Shown here: positions 16,579-25,252 of the stretch, in pieces
Layout: each line of letters starts with the position of its first letter
Numbering within the stretch: position 1 is the stretch's first letter
Source: JBGVSA01 sp041807905
Lineage (GTDB): Bacteria > Pseudomonadota > Gammaproteobacteria > Burkholderiales > Rhodocyclaceae
Direction of reading: 5' to 3'
DNA: 64,000 nt
Assembly (NCBI RefSeq): GCF_041807905.1
Contig: NZ_JBGVSA010000016.1
Span: 42,713-106,712, forward strand
Translations under genes and position numbers: made by a program
Notes under the pieces: model-generated
What the model was told of the DNA's origin: nothing
Databases searched by the model: none
Seen by the model: only the letters and a program-made list of their open reading frames with translations

Positions 16579-18048
16579 ATGCGACTCAAACTCACCGCAG
16601 TTGCCGCCGGTCTGCTGTTCGCCGGTGCCCAAAGCGCCATGGCCGCCCAGACGGGCGGCTTTGCCACCACCGACGGCGGCAACGTCAGCGGCACCGTCTC
16701 GAAGACGGCCAGTTCGATGCAGCAGATCATCGACATCATCGCCGCTGCCCGGCTGGATTCGAGCGGCAACAAAGTGACCGGCGGCGCCTACCCGCTGATC
16801 ATCACCTACACGGGCAACGAAGATTCACTCATCAACGCCGCAGCGGCGAACGTGTGCGGCCAATGGAGCAAGCCCGCGCGCGGCGTGGAGATCAAGGAGT
16901 TCACCAAGGGCATTACGATCATCGGTGCGAATGGTTCGTCGGCCAACTTCGGCATCTGGATCGTGAAGTCGACCAACGTGGTGGTGCGCAACATGAAGTT
17001 CGGCTACATGCCGGGCGGCGCCAGCGATGGCGACGCGATCCGCGTCGACACCTCGCCCAACGTGTGGATCGACCACAACGAGATCTTCGCCAAGAACTAT
17101 GAGTGCTCGGGCACACCGGATGGGGACACCACCTTCGAAGGGGCCGTCGACATCAAGAAGGAATCGAACAACGTCACCGTTTCGTACAACTACATCCACG
17201 GCTACAAGAAGGTCGGGCTCGATGGGTCCAGCTCCAGCGACACCGGCCCGCGCAGCATCACCTACCACCACAATGTGTACGAAGACGTGAACGCCCGCCT
17301 GCCGCTGCAACGCGGCGGTTACGTACATGCCTACAACAACCTCTATTCGGGCATCACCGAGTCGGGCATCAATGTGCGCCAACTGGGCTACGCGCTCATC
17401 GAACGCAACTGGTTCGAAAACGCCGTCAATCCGGTGACGTCGCGCTACGACGGCTCCAACTTCGGCAAATGGGACCTGCGCAACAACAACGTGCTGAGCC
17501 CGTCGGACTTCTCCAAGTACAACATCACCTGGACGAGTGACTCGAAGGCTTATGTGAATGCTGACACCTGGACCACCACGGCGGTGTTCCCGATCAGCAT
17601 TCCGTATTCATATTCGCCGGTGCAGGCGCAGTGCGTGAAGGACAAGCTGCGCCAGTACGCGGGCGTAGGCAAGAACCTGGCCGAACTGTCGGCATCCGCC
17701 TGCGGCAGCAGCAGTTCGTCGTCGAGCAGTTCTTCTTCGTCGTCGTCGACTTCATCGTCGAGCAGTTCAAGATCGTCGAGCAGCAGTTCGTCGAGCAGCT
17801 CGTCCTCGGGCGGCGGCGCTACGCCCCCGGTCCTGAGCGGCACAGGCGACTACCCGACCGGCTTCTCGAAGTGCGCGGACCTGGGCGGCACCTGCTCCGT
17901 GACCAAGGGCACCGGCTGGGTCGCGTTCGGTCGCAAGGGCAGTTGGGTGACCAAGTACGTGGGCGTGGGCAACAGCATCGCCTGCACCGTCGCCGCCTTC
18001 GGCAGCGACCCCAATGGCAACCCGAACAAGTGCTCGTACCAGCAGTGA
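16579..18048 (+). CDS. Secreted pectate lyase (PL1 family) with polyserine linker
   Basis: Extracellular enzyme of 489 residues that cleaves polygalacturonan by beta-elimination. The signal peptide covers residues 1-22 (ends AMAA). The right-handed beta-helix domain runs from about 25 to 370, with PL1 motifs DGDAIRVDTSPNVWIDHNEI, EGAVDIKKESNNVTVSYNYIH, and the catalytic-arginine segment NARLPLQRGG near residue 240. A linker of almost pure serine covers about 376-412, followed by GGGA and a C-terminal domain of about 70 residues with four cysteines (CADLGGTC, IACTV, NKCSY). Polyserine linkers are typical of plant-wall-degrading gammaproteobacteria such as Cellvibrio, so horizontal gain is plausible. 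The C-terminal domain may bind a polysaccharide. Confidence 0.93.
   Translation: MRLKLTAVAAGLLFAGAQSAMAAQTGGFATTDGGNVSGTVSKTASSMQQIIDIIAAARLDSSGNKVTGGAYPLIITYTGNEDSLINAAAANVCGQWSKPARGVEIKEFTKGITIIGANGSSANFGIWIVKSTNVVVRNMKFGYMPGGASDGDAIRVDTSPNVWIDHNEIFAKNYECSGTPDGDTTFEGAVDIKKESNNVTVSYNYIHGYKKVGLDGSSSSDTGPRSITYHHNVYEDVNARLPLQRGGYVHAYNNLYSGITESGINVRQLGYALIERNWFENAVNPVTSRYDGSNFGKWDLRNNNVLSPSDFSKYNITWTSDSKAYVNADTWTTTAVFPISIPYSYSPVQAQCVKDKLRQYAGVGKNLAELSASACGSSSSSSSSSSSSSSTSSSSSSRSSSSSSSSSSSSGGGATPPVLSGTGDYPTGFSKCADLGGTCSVTKGTGWVAFGRKGSWVTKYVGVGNSIACTVAAFGSDPNGNPNKCSYQQ
17707..17814 (+). repeat. Low-complexity serine-codon tract
   Basis: A run of TCG, AGC and AGT codons encodes the polyserine linker of the pectate lyase. 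The codons are mixed, so the tract is selected at protein level rather than being a simple DNA microsatellite. Confidence 0.85.
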
Positions 18049-18070
18049 GTCTTTCCTCGTAGCTGAAGTC

Positions 18071-18103
18071 AGCGGGCCTGCTGCGGCGTGCGGCAGGCCC
18101 GCT
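18071..18103. terminator. Bidirectional terminator between pectate lyase and serA
   Basis: An 11-base perfect stem AGCGGGCCTGC/GCAGGCCCGCT with an 11-base loop lies between convergent genes. The T-run is short (TTT on the plus strand). Confidence 0.65.
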
Positions 18104-18151
18104 TTGCGCGTGGGGCGGATGACGCCTTGGCTGTTTCGTCCCGTCCGGGCG

Positions 18152-19387
18152 TCAGTACAGCACGCGGCAGCGGATAGTGTCCGGCACGGCGGCCAGTTCT
18201 TCCTGCGCGACCTCGCCCGCGGCGCGATCGACATCGATCACCACGTAGCCGACTTCGTCGTTCGTGCGCAGGTACTGCGCCGCGATGTTGATGCCTTTAG
18301 CCGAGAAGCGCTCGTTGACGTGCGCCATCACGCCGGGAACGTTGCGGTGGATGTGCAGCAGGCGCGAGCGGCCGGTGTGTTCGGGCAAGGCGACTTCCGG
18401 GAAGTTCACCGCCGACACGGTCGAACCATTGTTGCTGTAGCGGATGAGCTTGGCCGCGACTTCGCCGCCGATGTTCTCCTGCGCCTCTGCCGTGGAACCA
18501 CCAATGTGCGGGGTCAGGATGACGTTGTCGAAACGCGTCAGCGGCGAGTCGAAAGTGGCGTCGTTACCCGTGGGCTCGACCGGGAACACATCGACCGCCG
18601 CCCCGCCGATGTGGCCGCTCTCCAGCGCCGCGACGAGGGCATCGATATCGACCACCGTGCCACGGGAAGCGTTGATGAGGTGGCTCGACGGTTTCATGCG
18701 CGCCAATTGCGGCGCGGCGATCATGTTGGCGGTTTCGGGCGTTTCCGGTACGTGCAGGGTCACCACGTCGGCCACGGCCAGCAGTTCGTCGAGCGATGCC
18801 GCCTGCCGTGCATTGCCCAGCGACAGGCGCGCTTCGATGTCGTGGAAGACCACCTGCATGCCGAGCTGCTCGGCCAGTACGCCGACCTGCATGCCGATGT
18901 GGCCATAGCCGACGATGCCCAGCGTCTTGCCGCGCACTTCAAACGAGCCGGCCGCGCTCTTCATCCACCCTCCGCGATGCAGCACCGCGTTCTTGGCTGG
19001 AATGCCGCGCATCAGCAGGACGATCTCGGCGATCACCAGTTCGGCCACGCTGCGCGTATTGGAAAACGGCGCGTTGAACACGGGCACGCCGTGCAGCATC
19101 GCAGCGTGCAGGTCCACCTGGTTGGTACCGATGCAGAAACACCCGACGGCGGTCAGCTTGGGCGCCTGCGCCAGCACGTCGGCGGTCAGGTGCGTGCGCG
19201 AGCGGATGCCCAGGAAATGCGCATCGTGGATCTGTTCGATGAGCGCATCGCCCGACAACGCCTTGGGCGAGGTCACGACGTTGGTGTAGCCATCGCGGCG
19301 CAGCGCCTGGACGGCACTGTCATGGATGCCTTCGAGAAGGACGAACTTGAGCTTGTCCTTGGGTACGGAAAGTTGGCCTGGCTGCAT
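18152..19387 (-). CDS. serA: D-3-phosphoglycerate dehydrogenase
   Basis: Cytoplasmic NAD-dependent enzyme of 411 residues; it oxidises 3-phosphoglycerate in the first step of serine synthesis. Motifs: FCIGTNQVDL near 97, the NAD-binding GIVGYGHIGMQVG near 156, the catalytic-arginine region INASRGTVVDIDAL, and the His-containing LTPHIGGSTAEAQENIG. A C-terminal ACT domain (about 340-411) is present, as in the serine-inhibited E. coli enzyme. The start at 19387 follows GGAGAG; an upstream in-frame codon at 19423 is less likely. The length equals that of the E. coli enzyme. Confidence 0.93.
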   Translation of the reverse strand: MQPGQLSVPKDKLKFVLLEGIHDSAVQALRRDGYTNVVTSPKALSGDALIEQIHDAHFLGIRSRTHLTADVLAQAPKLTAVGCFCIGTNQVDLHAAMLHGVPVFNAPFSNTRSVAELVIAEIVLLMRGIPAKNAVLHRGGWMKSAAGSFEVRGKTLGIVGYGHIGMQVGVLAEQLGMQVVFHDIEARLSLGNARQAASLDELLAVADVVTLHVPETPETANMIAAPQLARMKPSSHLINASRGTVVDIDALVAALESGHIGGAAVDVFPVEPTGNDATFDSPLTRFDNVILTPHIGGSTAEAQENIGGEVAAKLIRYSNNGSTVSAVNFPEVALPEHTGRSRLLHIHRNVPGVMAHVNERFSAKGINIAAQYLRTNDEVGYVVIDVDRAAGEVAQEELAAVPDTIRCRVLY

Positions 19388-19487
19388 TTTTTCTCTCCAT
19401 CGACGGACCTTGCATGAAAGCACGTCACGATGGTCATTGTCAGCCCATCGTCACGATGGAAACTTCGTATCGCCCCGCCCGCCTGGC

Positions 19488-20939
19488 CTAAAAGTTGCCG
19501 AACATGCTTCCCAGCACGATCACCACGGCCAGCGCCAGCAAGGCACTGAGTACCGCCACGATCACGATGTCGCGATAGCTCTGGCGGTGCGTGCAGCCGC
19601 ACACCGTCAGCAAGGTAATCACAGCGCCGTTGTGCGGCAGGCTGTCGAGGGTGCCTGCGCCTATCACCGCCACGCGGTGCAGCAGCGCGGGGTCCATGCC
19701 GATTTCGGCCGCGCGCGCCATGTACGTCGAACCCAGCGCATCGAGCGCGATGGTCAGCCCGCCGGATGCAGAACCGGTGAGCGCGGCCAGGACGTTGGTC
19801 GCCGTCGCCAGCGACACCAGCGGCCCGCCACCGATGCCCAGCACCGCATCGCGCACGGCGGCGAACGCCGGCATGGCCGCCACCACCGCGCCGAAACCCA
19901 CCAGACTCGCGACGCTCAAGGTCGGCAGCACCGAGGCATTCACGCCCGCGTCCATGGTGTCGCGCAGCGCCGGCAGGCGCCGGAAATGCAGCACCAGCAC
20001 GACGACGATGGCACAGGCCAGCGCCGTCACCACCGACCACACGCCTCCTACGCCCGCAAGACTCGTGCTGCCCCAGCGCGCCTCGGCCAGAAAGTCCAGA
20101 TCGAGCGACGGCAACACGATGAGCGACATGAGCATGTTCACGCCGACCACGACGACCAGCGGAAGCGCAGCGGTCAGTACCGGCGGCGCATCGGTCGTGG
20201 CTTCGCCCCGCGCGATCTCGCCCGGGTCGAACTCGCGCGCGGTGCTGGCGCGTTCGCGCATGAGCACGTCGTCGTCCGCCGCCGGGCCGGCCGGAGAATC
20301 GCTGCCGAATCCCTCGCCCGCCTTGCGCGCGGCGCGCTCGGCAACCCCCAGCCACCACATGCCGAAGCCGAGCATGATGGCGGCAGCGATGATGCCCAGC
20401 CCCGGTGCGGCGAAGGGTGTGGTGCCGAAGAACGGCATCGGGATGGCATTCTGGATCGCGGGCGTGCCGGGCAGCGCGGACATCGTAAAGGTGGACGTGC
20501 CCAGCGCGATGGCGGCCGGCATGAGCCGGCGTGGAATGTCGGCGCGGCGGAACAGGTCCTGTGCCATCGGCGCCAGCACGAAGAAGGCGACAAACAGGCT
20601 CACGCCGCCATAGGTGACGAGCGCGCCGGCCAGCACCACCGCCAGCATGGCGTGGCGGGGCCCGAGCCGACGGATCATGTAGTCGGCGATGACACGCACC
20701 GATCCGCTGTCTTCCATCAGCTTGCCGAACAGCGCGCCAAGCAGGAACAACGGGAAGAACTGCGCGAAGAACTGTGCCGCGCTGAGCATGAAGGTCTGCG
20801 TCCAGTGCGCGAGCAGCGGCTCGCCCCCGAACAACGCCACCACCAGCGCCGAGATCGGCGCCAGCAACAACACGCTCCATCCGCGATATGCCAGCCAGAT
20901 GAGCAGGCCAAGCCCGACGAGAATACCGAGCAGTCCCAT
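19488..20939 (-). CDS. GntP-family permease (gluconate/hydroxy acid:H+ symporter)
   Basis: Inner-membrane symporter of 483 residues with about 12-14 hydrophobic helices. Family features are the N-terminal GILVGLGLLIWLAYRGWSVL, the YGGVSLFVAFFV segment, ALGTSTFTMSALPGTPAIQN, and a polar insertion near residues 205-245. The C-terminal half ends LPHNGAVITLLTVCGCTHRQSYRD. In Burkholderiales such permeases often sit with a patatin gene and 3-hydroxybutyrate metabolism. Here the patatin is directly upstream (21-base gap), so the two are probably co-transcribed and the substrate may be a short hydroxy acid; that is inference. Confidence 0.87.
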   Translation of the reverse strand: MGLLGILVGLGLLIWLAYRGWSVLLLAPISALVVALFGGEPLLAHWTQTFMLSAAQFFAQFFPLFLLGALFGKLMEDSGSVRVIADYMIRRLGPRHAMLAVVLAGALVTYGGVSLFVAFFVLAPMAQDLFRRADIPRRLMPAAIALGTSTFTMSALPGTPAIQNAIPMPFFGTTPFAAPGLGIIAAAIMLGFGMWWLGVAERAARKAGEGFGSDSPAGPAADDDVLMRERASTAREFDPGEIARGEATTDAPPVLTAALPLVVVVGVNMLMSLIVLPSLDLDFLAEARWGSTSLAGVGGVWSVVTALACAIVVVLVLHFRRLPALRDTMDAGVNASVLPTLSVASLVGFGAVVAAMPAFAAVRDAVLGIGGGPLVSLATATNVLAALTGSASGGLTIALDALGSTYMARAAEIGMDPALLHRVAVIGAGTLDSLPHNGAVITLLTVCGCTHRQSYRDIVIVAVLSALLALAVVIVLGSMFGNF

Positions 20940-20960
20940 GCGATCCTCTTGCTATGACAT

Positions 20961-22007
20961 TCAAACGCCTTGCAGCAGCGCGTCCAGATCGAGCGTCGAA
21001 CGCTTGCCCAGATCCGCGCCATGCTCATCGAGAAACGTCTGCGCCGCCGCCCGACCCTGATCGCGCAACATGAGCAGGAAGTCCCATTCCGCATTCAGCT
21101 TGGTGGAATAGCCCAGTTCGAGCATGACGTCGCTCGCTATGCGATGGATGCGCATGCTGGCCCAGCGCGCGCCTTCGTCATGGGCGGCGTCGGCCACGCG
21201 GTGGAGCAGTGCCATCATGCGCAGTTCCTTGAGCAGCACGCCGTTGAACGACACCTCGTTGAGGCGGTTGAGGATGTCGCGGGCGGTGCGCGGCACGCCG
21301 GTGCGTTCGATCGGATTGATCTGCACGAGGATGGTGTCCATCGAATCGCATTCACGGATCAGCGGCGTCATCGTCGGGTTGCCGGCGTAGCCGCCATCCC
21401 AGTAGGCATCGCCGTCGATTTCGACGGCCTGGAACAACGTCGGCAGGCACGCCGAGGCAAGCAGTACGTCGACGCTCAATTGGTCCTGCCGGAACACCCT
21501 GCCCCGCCCCGTGCTCACGCTCGTTGCTGTCACGAACAGCTTGATCGGGCTGTCCGCCAGGCGGGCGAAGTCGACCTCGCTTTCCAGTATGTTCCGCAGC
21601 GGATTGCTGCCGAGCGGGTTGAGGTCGTAGGGTGAAAACACGCGGCTGAACAGATCGGCCGCGACGAAGAACGGCGAATGATCGAGTGTCCATCGCCCGA
21701 GCAGGACATCGAGCGGACTGCGCTTGAGAGGACTGAAGTGTGCCGCGCTCGACACGCGAAGCCAGAATCGCTCCAACGCCTCTCGTGCTCCGCTCACGCC
21801 GTCGAGCGTGTATCCGTGGGCCATGACGGCGGCATTCATTGCACCGGCCGACGTGCCGGATATGCCTTCGACCTTGAGCCACGGTTCCTGTATCAACCTG
21901 TCGAGCACGCCCCACGTGAAGGCGCCGTGCGCACCACCGCCCTGCAGCGCCAGATCGATCAACAGCGGCTCGCGTCGGCCGGCCCCGGCGTTGTTTTTCT
22001 TCTCCAT
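20961..22007 (-). CDS. Patatin-like phospholipase (DUF3734 type)
   Basis: A 348-residue patatin-fold hydrolase without signal peptide. The oxyanion loop is LQGGGAHGAF at residues 21-30, the nucleophile S53 lies in GTSAG, and the catalytic aspartate is in YWDGGYAGNPT near residue 208. The C-terminal third has charged helices (NRLNEVSFNGVLLKELRMM, SMRIHRI) typical of the group with a DUF3734 tail. Relatives hydrolyse lipids or are linked with polyhydroxybutyrate turnover. It is followed by the GntP permease. Confidence 0.87.
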   Translation of the reverse strand: MEKKNNAGAGRREPLLIDLALQGGGAHGAFTWGVLDRLIQEPWLKVEGISGTSAGAMNAAVMAHGYTLDGVSGAREALERFWLRVSSAAHFSPLKRSPLDVLLGRWTLDHSPFFVAADLFSRVFSPYDLNPLGSNPLRNILESEVDFARLADSPIKLFVTATSVSTGRGRVFRQDQLSVDVLLASACLPTLFQAVEIDGDAYWDGGYAGNPTMTPLIRECDSMDTILVQINPIERTGVPRTARDILNRLNEVSFNGVLLKELRMMALLHRVADAAHDEGARWASMRIHRIASDVMLELGYSTKLNAEWDFLLMLRDQGRAAAQTFLDEHGADLGKRSTLDLDALLQGV

Positions 22008-22189
22008 GAATCGCGTATCCCGAGAGACTTGCCGATGAAAGATGTTCGTGGCGACGATTGCTGCACCACAACATAATCAATGTAGTCGGCGGGATCGCAT
22101 GCTTCAAGGCGACACGCCTCGGATGCCGCCGCAGGTTGAAGGACGGCGCGCCCGGCGGACATGCCGGCGCGCCATCCCGAGCGCGAAGA

Positions 22190-23713
22190 TCAGCCCCCGG
22201 CGGCAGGCTCGGCGGCGCGGTCGATGCCGCGTTGGCGGCGCATGTGCTGCACGACGCGCGGCATGATCAACAACACCGCCGCCACGCCGAGGAAGCTGGC
22301 CGACAGCGGCCGCGTGACGAAAGTGCTCCAGTCGCCCTGGCTGATGACAAGCGCTTGCCGCAGCGATTGCTCGAGCATCGGCCCCAGGATCATGCCCACG
22401 ATCAGCGGCGCGACCGGGATGTCCAGCCGGCGCATGGCAAAGCCGAGTACGCCGAACACGAACAGCAGCCCGACATCGAACAGGGAATTGCTCGCGCCGT
22501 ACACCGCCACCGTCGAAATCACCAGGATGCCGGCATACAGCCAGTGCGGCGGAATGCGCAGCAGCTTCACCCATACCCCCACCAGCGGCAGGTTGAGCGC
22601 CAGCAGGATGACGTTGCCGATGTACAGGCTGGCAATCAGCGTCCAGACCAGTTCCGCCTGAGTCGTGAACAACAGCGGACCGGGCTGGATGCCGTAGCTC
22701 TCGAACGCGGAGAGAATCACCGCTGCAGTCGCCGACGTCGGAATGCCAAGCGTGAGCAACGGCATCAGCACACCGGCCGCGGCGGCGTTGTTGGCGGCTT
22801 CCGGCCCGGCCACGCCTTCGATGGCGCCCTTGCCGAATTCCTCGGGATGCGACGAGAGTTTTTTCTCGGCGTAATAGGAAAGAAGCGTTGGCAGCTCCGC
22901 CCCGCCAGCCGGCAATGCACCGAATGGAAAGCCGATGCCCGCGCCGCGCAGCCAGCCCTTCCAGCTACGTCGCCAGTCCTCGCGCGAGAGCATGATGCGC
23001 CCGCTCATGCGCATCACCTCGCCTTCTGCCGCATGCCCCTGCCACGCGAGGAACAGTGCCTCGCCCACCGCGAACAGGCCGACCAGTACGACGGTCACTT
23101 CGATGCCGTCGAGCAGTTCGACGTTGCCGAAGGTGAAGCGCGGCTGGCCGGTCTGCAGATCGACACCGACGAAACCGAGCAGCAGGCCCACCGACAGCGC
23201 CAGCAGGCCGCGCAGCACCGAATTGCCGAGTACCGACGACACCGCGACCAATGACAGCACCATCAGCGCGGCATACTCGGCCGGCCCGAAAGCCAGTGCG
23301 ATGTTGACGACGTAGGGCGAGAAAAAGGTGAGCGCGATGGTGCCGATGGTGCCGGCCACGAAGCTGCCGATGGCCGCCGTCGCCAGTGCCGGCCCCGCCC
23401 GGCCGCGCCGCGCCATGCGGTTGCCTTCGAGCGAAGTGACCACCGCCGACGATTCTCCCGGCGTGTTGAGCAGGATCGACGTGGTCGAGCCGCCATACAT
23501 CGCGCCATAGAAGATGCCTGCGAACAGCACGAACATCGCCGCCGCCGGCACCTTGAAGGTCAGCGGCAGCAACAGCGCCACGGTCAGCGCCGGCCCGATC
23601 CCCGGCAACACGCCCACCAGCGTGCCGATGAAGCACCCGAGCACGCCGTAGATGAGGATGCCCGGGCTCAGCGCCGTCGAGAAGCCGTGCATGAGTGCGT
23701 CGAATGTACCCAT
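22190..23713 (-). CDS. tctA: Tripartite tricarboxylate transporter, large membrane subunit TctA
   Basis: Inner-membrane subunit of 507 residues with about 12 helices, forming the transport path of a binding-protein-dependent secondary carrier. The family signature is in the first third: GVLPGIGPALTVALLLPLTF near 36-55, and FYGAMYGGSTTSILLNTPGE near 68-87. The repeated half motif GFPFGALPAGGAELPTLLSYYAEKK is near 270. It is the last gene of the iclR-to-tctA run, 13 bases after tctB. Substrates of the family include citrate and other carboxylates. Confidence 0.93.
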   Translation of the reverse strand: MGTFDALMHGFSTALSPGILIYGVLGCFIGTLVGVLPGIGPALTVALLLPLTFKVPAAAMFVLFAGIFYGAMYGGSTTSILLNTPGESSAVVTSLEGNRMARRGRAGPALATAAIGSFVAGTIGTIALTFFSPYVVNIALAFGPAEYAALMVLSLVAVSSVLGNSVLRGLLALSVGLLLGFVGVDLQTGQPRFTFGNVELLDGIEVTVVLVGLFAVGEALFLAWQGHAAEGEVMRMSGRIMLSREDWRRSWKGWLRGAGIGFPFGALPAGGAELPTLLSYYAEKKLSSHPEEFGKGAIEGVAGPEAANNAAAAGVLMPLLTLGIPTSATAAVILSAFESYGIQPGPLLFTTQAELVWTLIASLYIGNVILLALNLPLVGVWVKLLRIPPHWLYAGILVISTVAVYGASNSLFDVGLLFVFGVLGFAMRRLDIPVAPLIVGMILGPMLEQSLRQALVISQGDWSTFVTRPLSASFLGVAAVLLIMPRVVQHMRRQRGIDRAAEPAAGG

Positions 23714-23726
23714 GTGGAATGCTCCT

Positions 23727-24221
23727 TCAGAACAGGTGCAGGTAGGGGCCGAGGAACGGTCCCAACTGCACGCCGAGCAGCCGGTCGAACAGCGCCCACA
23801 CGCACAGGACGAAGGCCAGCCCCACTCCGGCGTCGGCCAGCACGCGCCGGCTGTCGAAGGCTCGCGCGAACAGCACGAAAGCCACGCCGCATGCCAGCCC
23901 GATGCCGATGTACGGGATCAGCAGCAGCAGCGACAACAGTCCCGCCACCAGCCAGGCGGCGCGCTGGATGCCGCCTGTCCTGGGTTTTTCGTCCGGGTTG
24001 TCGACGACGTCCGGGCTGCGGCCCTTGTATGCCGCCTGCGTGAAGCCGACCGTCAGCAACAGGAAGAGTGCCGCCACCACACCCGGCATCAGGCGCGGTC
24101 CGAAGCCGTCGGCGTTGGGCGGCGAGTTGATGAGCGTGACCTGCGCCAGCGCGAGTACCGCCACCACGAACAAGGCGATGCCCGTGATGACGGCGAAGTA
24201 ACGGGTATGGAGCGGATTCAT
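23727..24221 (-). CDS. tctB: Tripartite tricarboxylate transporter, small membrane subunit TctB
   Basis: A 164-residue inner-membrane protein with four hydrophobic segments (about 10-28, 40-60, 90-115, 130-150) and the family loop DGFGPRLMPGVVAALFLLLT. The ATG at 24221 overlaps the tctC stop as ATGA and the gene lies 13 bases before tctA, so the order is tctC-tctB-tctA as in the Salmonella tct system. Function is fixed mainly by context and topology. Confidence 0.87.
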   Translation of the reverse strand: MNPLHTRYFAVITGIALFVVAVLALAQVTLINSPPNADGFGPRLMPGVVAALFLLLTVGFTQAAYKGRSPDVVDNPDEKPRTGGIQRAAWLVAGLLSLLLLIPYIGIGLACGVAFVLFARAFDSRRVLADAGVGLAFVLCVWALFDRLLGVQLGPFLGPYLHLF

Positions 24222-25210
24222 GCCAGCCCCAATTCCTTCATCACCGTCTCGGTTTCGGTGACATCGGCGACGACTTCCTTGGCAAACGCATCGCCCGCGA
24301 GAAACACGTCGACCCACTTGCGCTGCTCGAGCAGATCCCTCCACGCCTGCGTGTCGTGCATCTTGGTAAAGAGATCGATCAGCGCCTGCCGTTGCTGCGC
24401 GCTGATGCCAGGCGCTCCGAACAGGCCGCGCCAGTTGGCCGCCGTGACGTTGGTGCCGAGCTCCTGCAGCGTCGGCACATCCACGCCGGGAATGCGCTTG
24501 TTGCCGGACACCGCCAGCGCGCGCATGCGACCGCCCTTGATCTGCTCGGCAAACTCCGAGTAGCCGGAAATGCCTGCCTGCACCTGACCGCCGATGATCG
24601 ACGCCACCGCCGCACCGCCGCCCGCATAGGCCACGTACGCGGCATTCTTGGCGTTCGCCCCCAATGACCGCAGGATCATGCCCAGCAGCAGGTGGTCGGT
24701 GCCGCCCGCGCTGCCGCCTGCGACGCTCACGGCCTTGGGATTGGCCTTGAGCGCGGCGGCAAGATCCTGCCAGGTCTTGTAGGGACTGTTGGCCGGCACC
24801 GCGATGACGCTGGCCTCTTCGGTCAGGCGTACCAGCGGGACCACGTCCTTGATGGTCACCGGGCTCTTGTTCGCAATACCCGCACCCACCATCACCGAGC
24901 CGCCCACCATCACCGCGTTGGGCTTGCCCTTTTGTTGATTGACGAATTTGGGCAGGCCGACCATGCCGCCGGCGCCGCCGACGTTTTCGAATTGCACGGT
25001 GCCCACCAGCCCGGCCGCGCGGATCACCTGCTCGACAGCGCGCCCGGTACCGTCCCAGCCACCGCCGGGCGCAGCGGGGATGAACATGTAGATCGATTCG
25101 AACATCGGCGCTGCCCACAGGCTGCGCGGGATCATGCCGAGCACAGGGGCCGCGCCGGCAGCCAGAAGCAATTGACGACGCATCGCATTGGTGTTGTGGG
25201 TATTACGCAT
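24218..25210 (-). CDS. tctC: Tripartite tricarboxylate transporter binding protein (Bug/TctC)
   Basis: Periplasmic solute-binding protein of 330 residues. The N-terminus has MRRQLLLAAGAAPVLG, a signal sequence with a twin-arginine look, cleaved near residue 34. The Bug family motifs FIPAAPGGGWDGTGRAVEQ, FENVGGAGGMVGL and VAGGSAGGTDHLL are visible. These proteins bind dicarboxylates, tricarboxylates or amino acids. It lies between the CoA-transferase gene and tctB, so its ligand is likely the acid activated by the enzymes of this operon. The start follows GGAGAG. Confidence 0.92.
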   Translation of the reverse strand: MRNTHNTNAMRRQLLLAAGAAPVLGMIPRSLWAAPMFESIYMFIPAAPGGGWDGTGRAVEQVIRAAGLVGTVQFENVGGAGGMVGLPKFVNQQKGKPNAVMVGGSVMVGAGIANKSPVTIKDVVPLVRLTEEASVIAVPANSPYKTWQDLAAALKANPKAVSVAGGSAGGTDHLLLGMILRSLGANAKNAAYVAYAGGGAAVASIIGGQVQAGISGYSEFAEQIKGGRMRALAVSGNKRIPGVDVPTLQELGTNVTAANWRGLFGAPGISAQQRQALIDLFTKMHDTQAWRDLLEQRKWVDVFLAGDAFAKEVVADVTETETVMKELGLA

Positions 25211-25252
25211 GGGTCTCTCCTCTGTTGGTCTTTCTTTGAACGAACTGCATCG

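Noticed and set aside
17707..17814. Repeated serine codons considered as a CRISPR-like or tandem repeat
   Set aside because: No spacer structure. The period is three bases and codon use is mixed, so it is a coding linker.
17550..17843. Minus-strand acidic frame rich in Asp, Glu and Leu
   Set aside because: It is the complement of the serine-codon tract of the pectate lyase.
18152..19417. Plus-strand frame opposite serA
   Set aside because: Antisense to a gene with complete dehydrogenase and ACT signatures.
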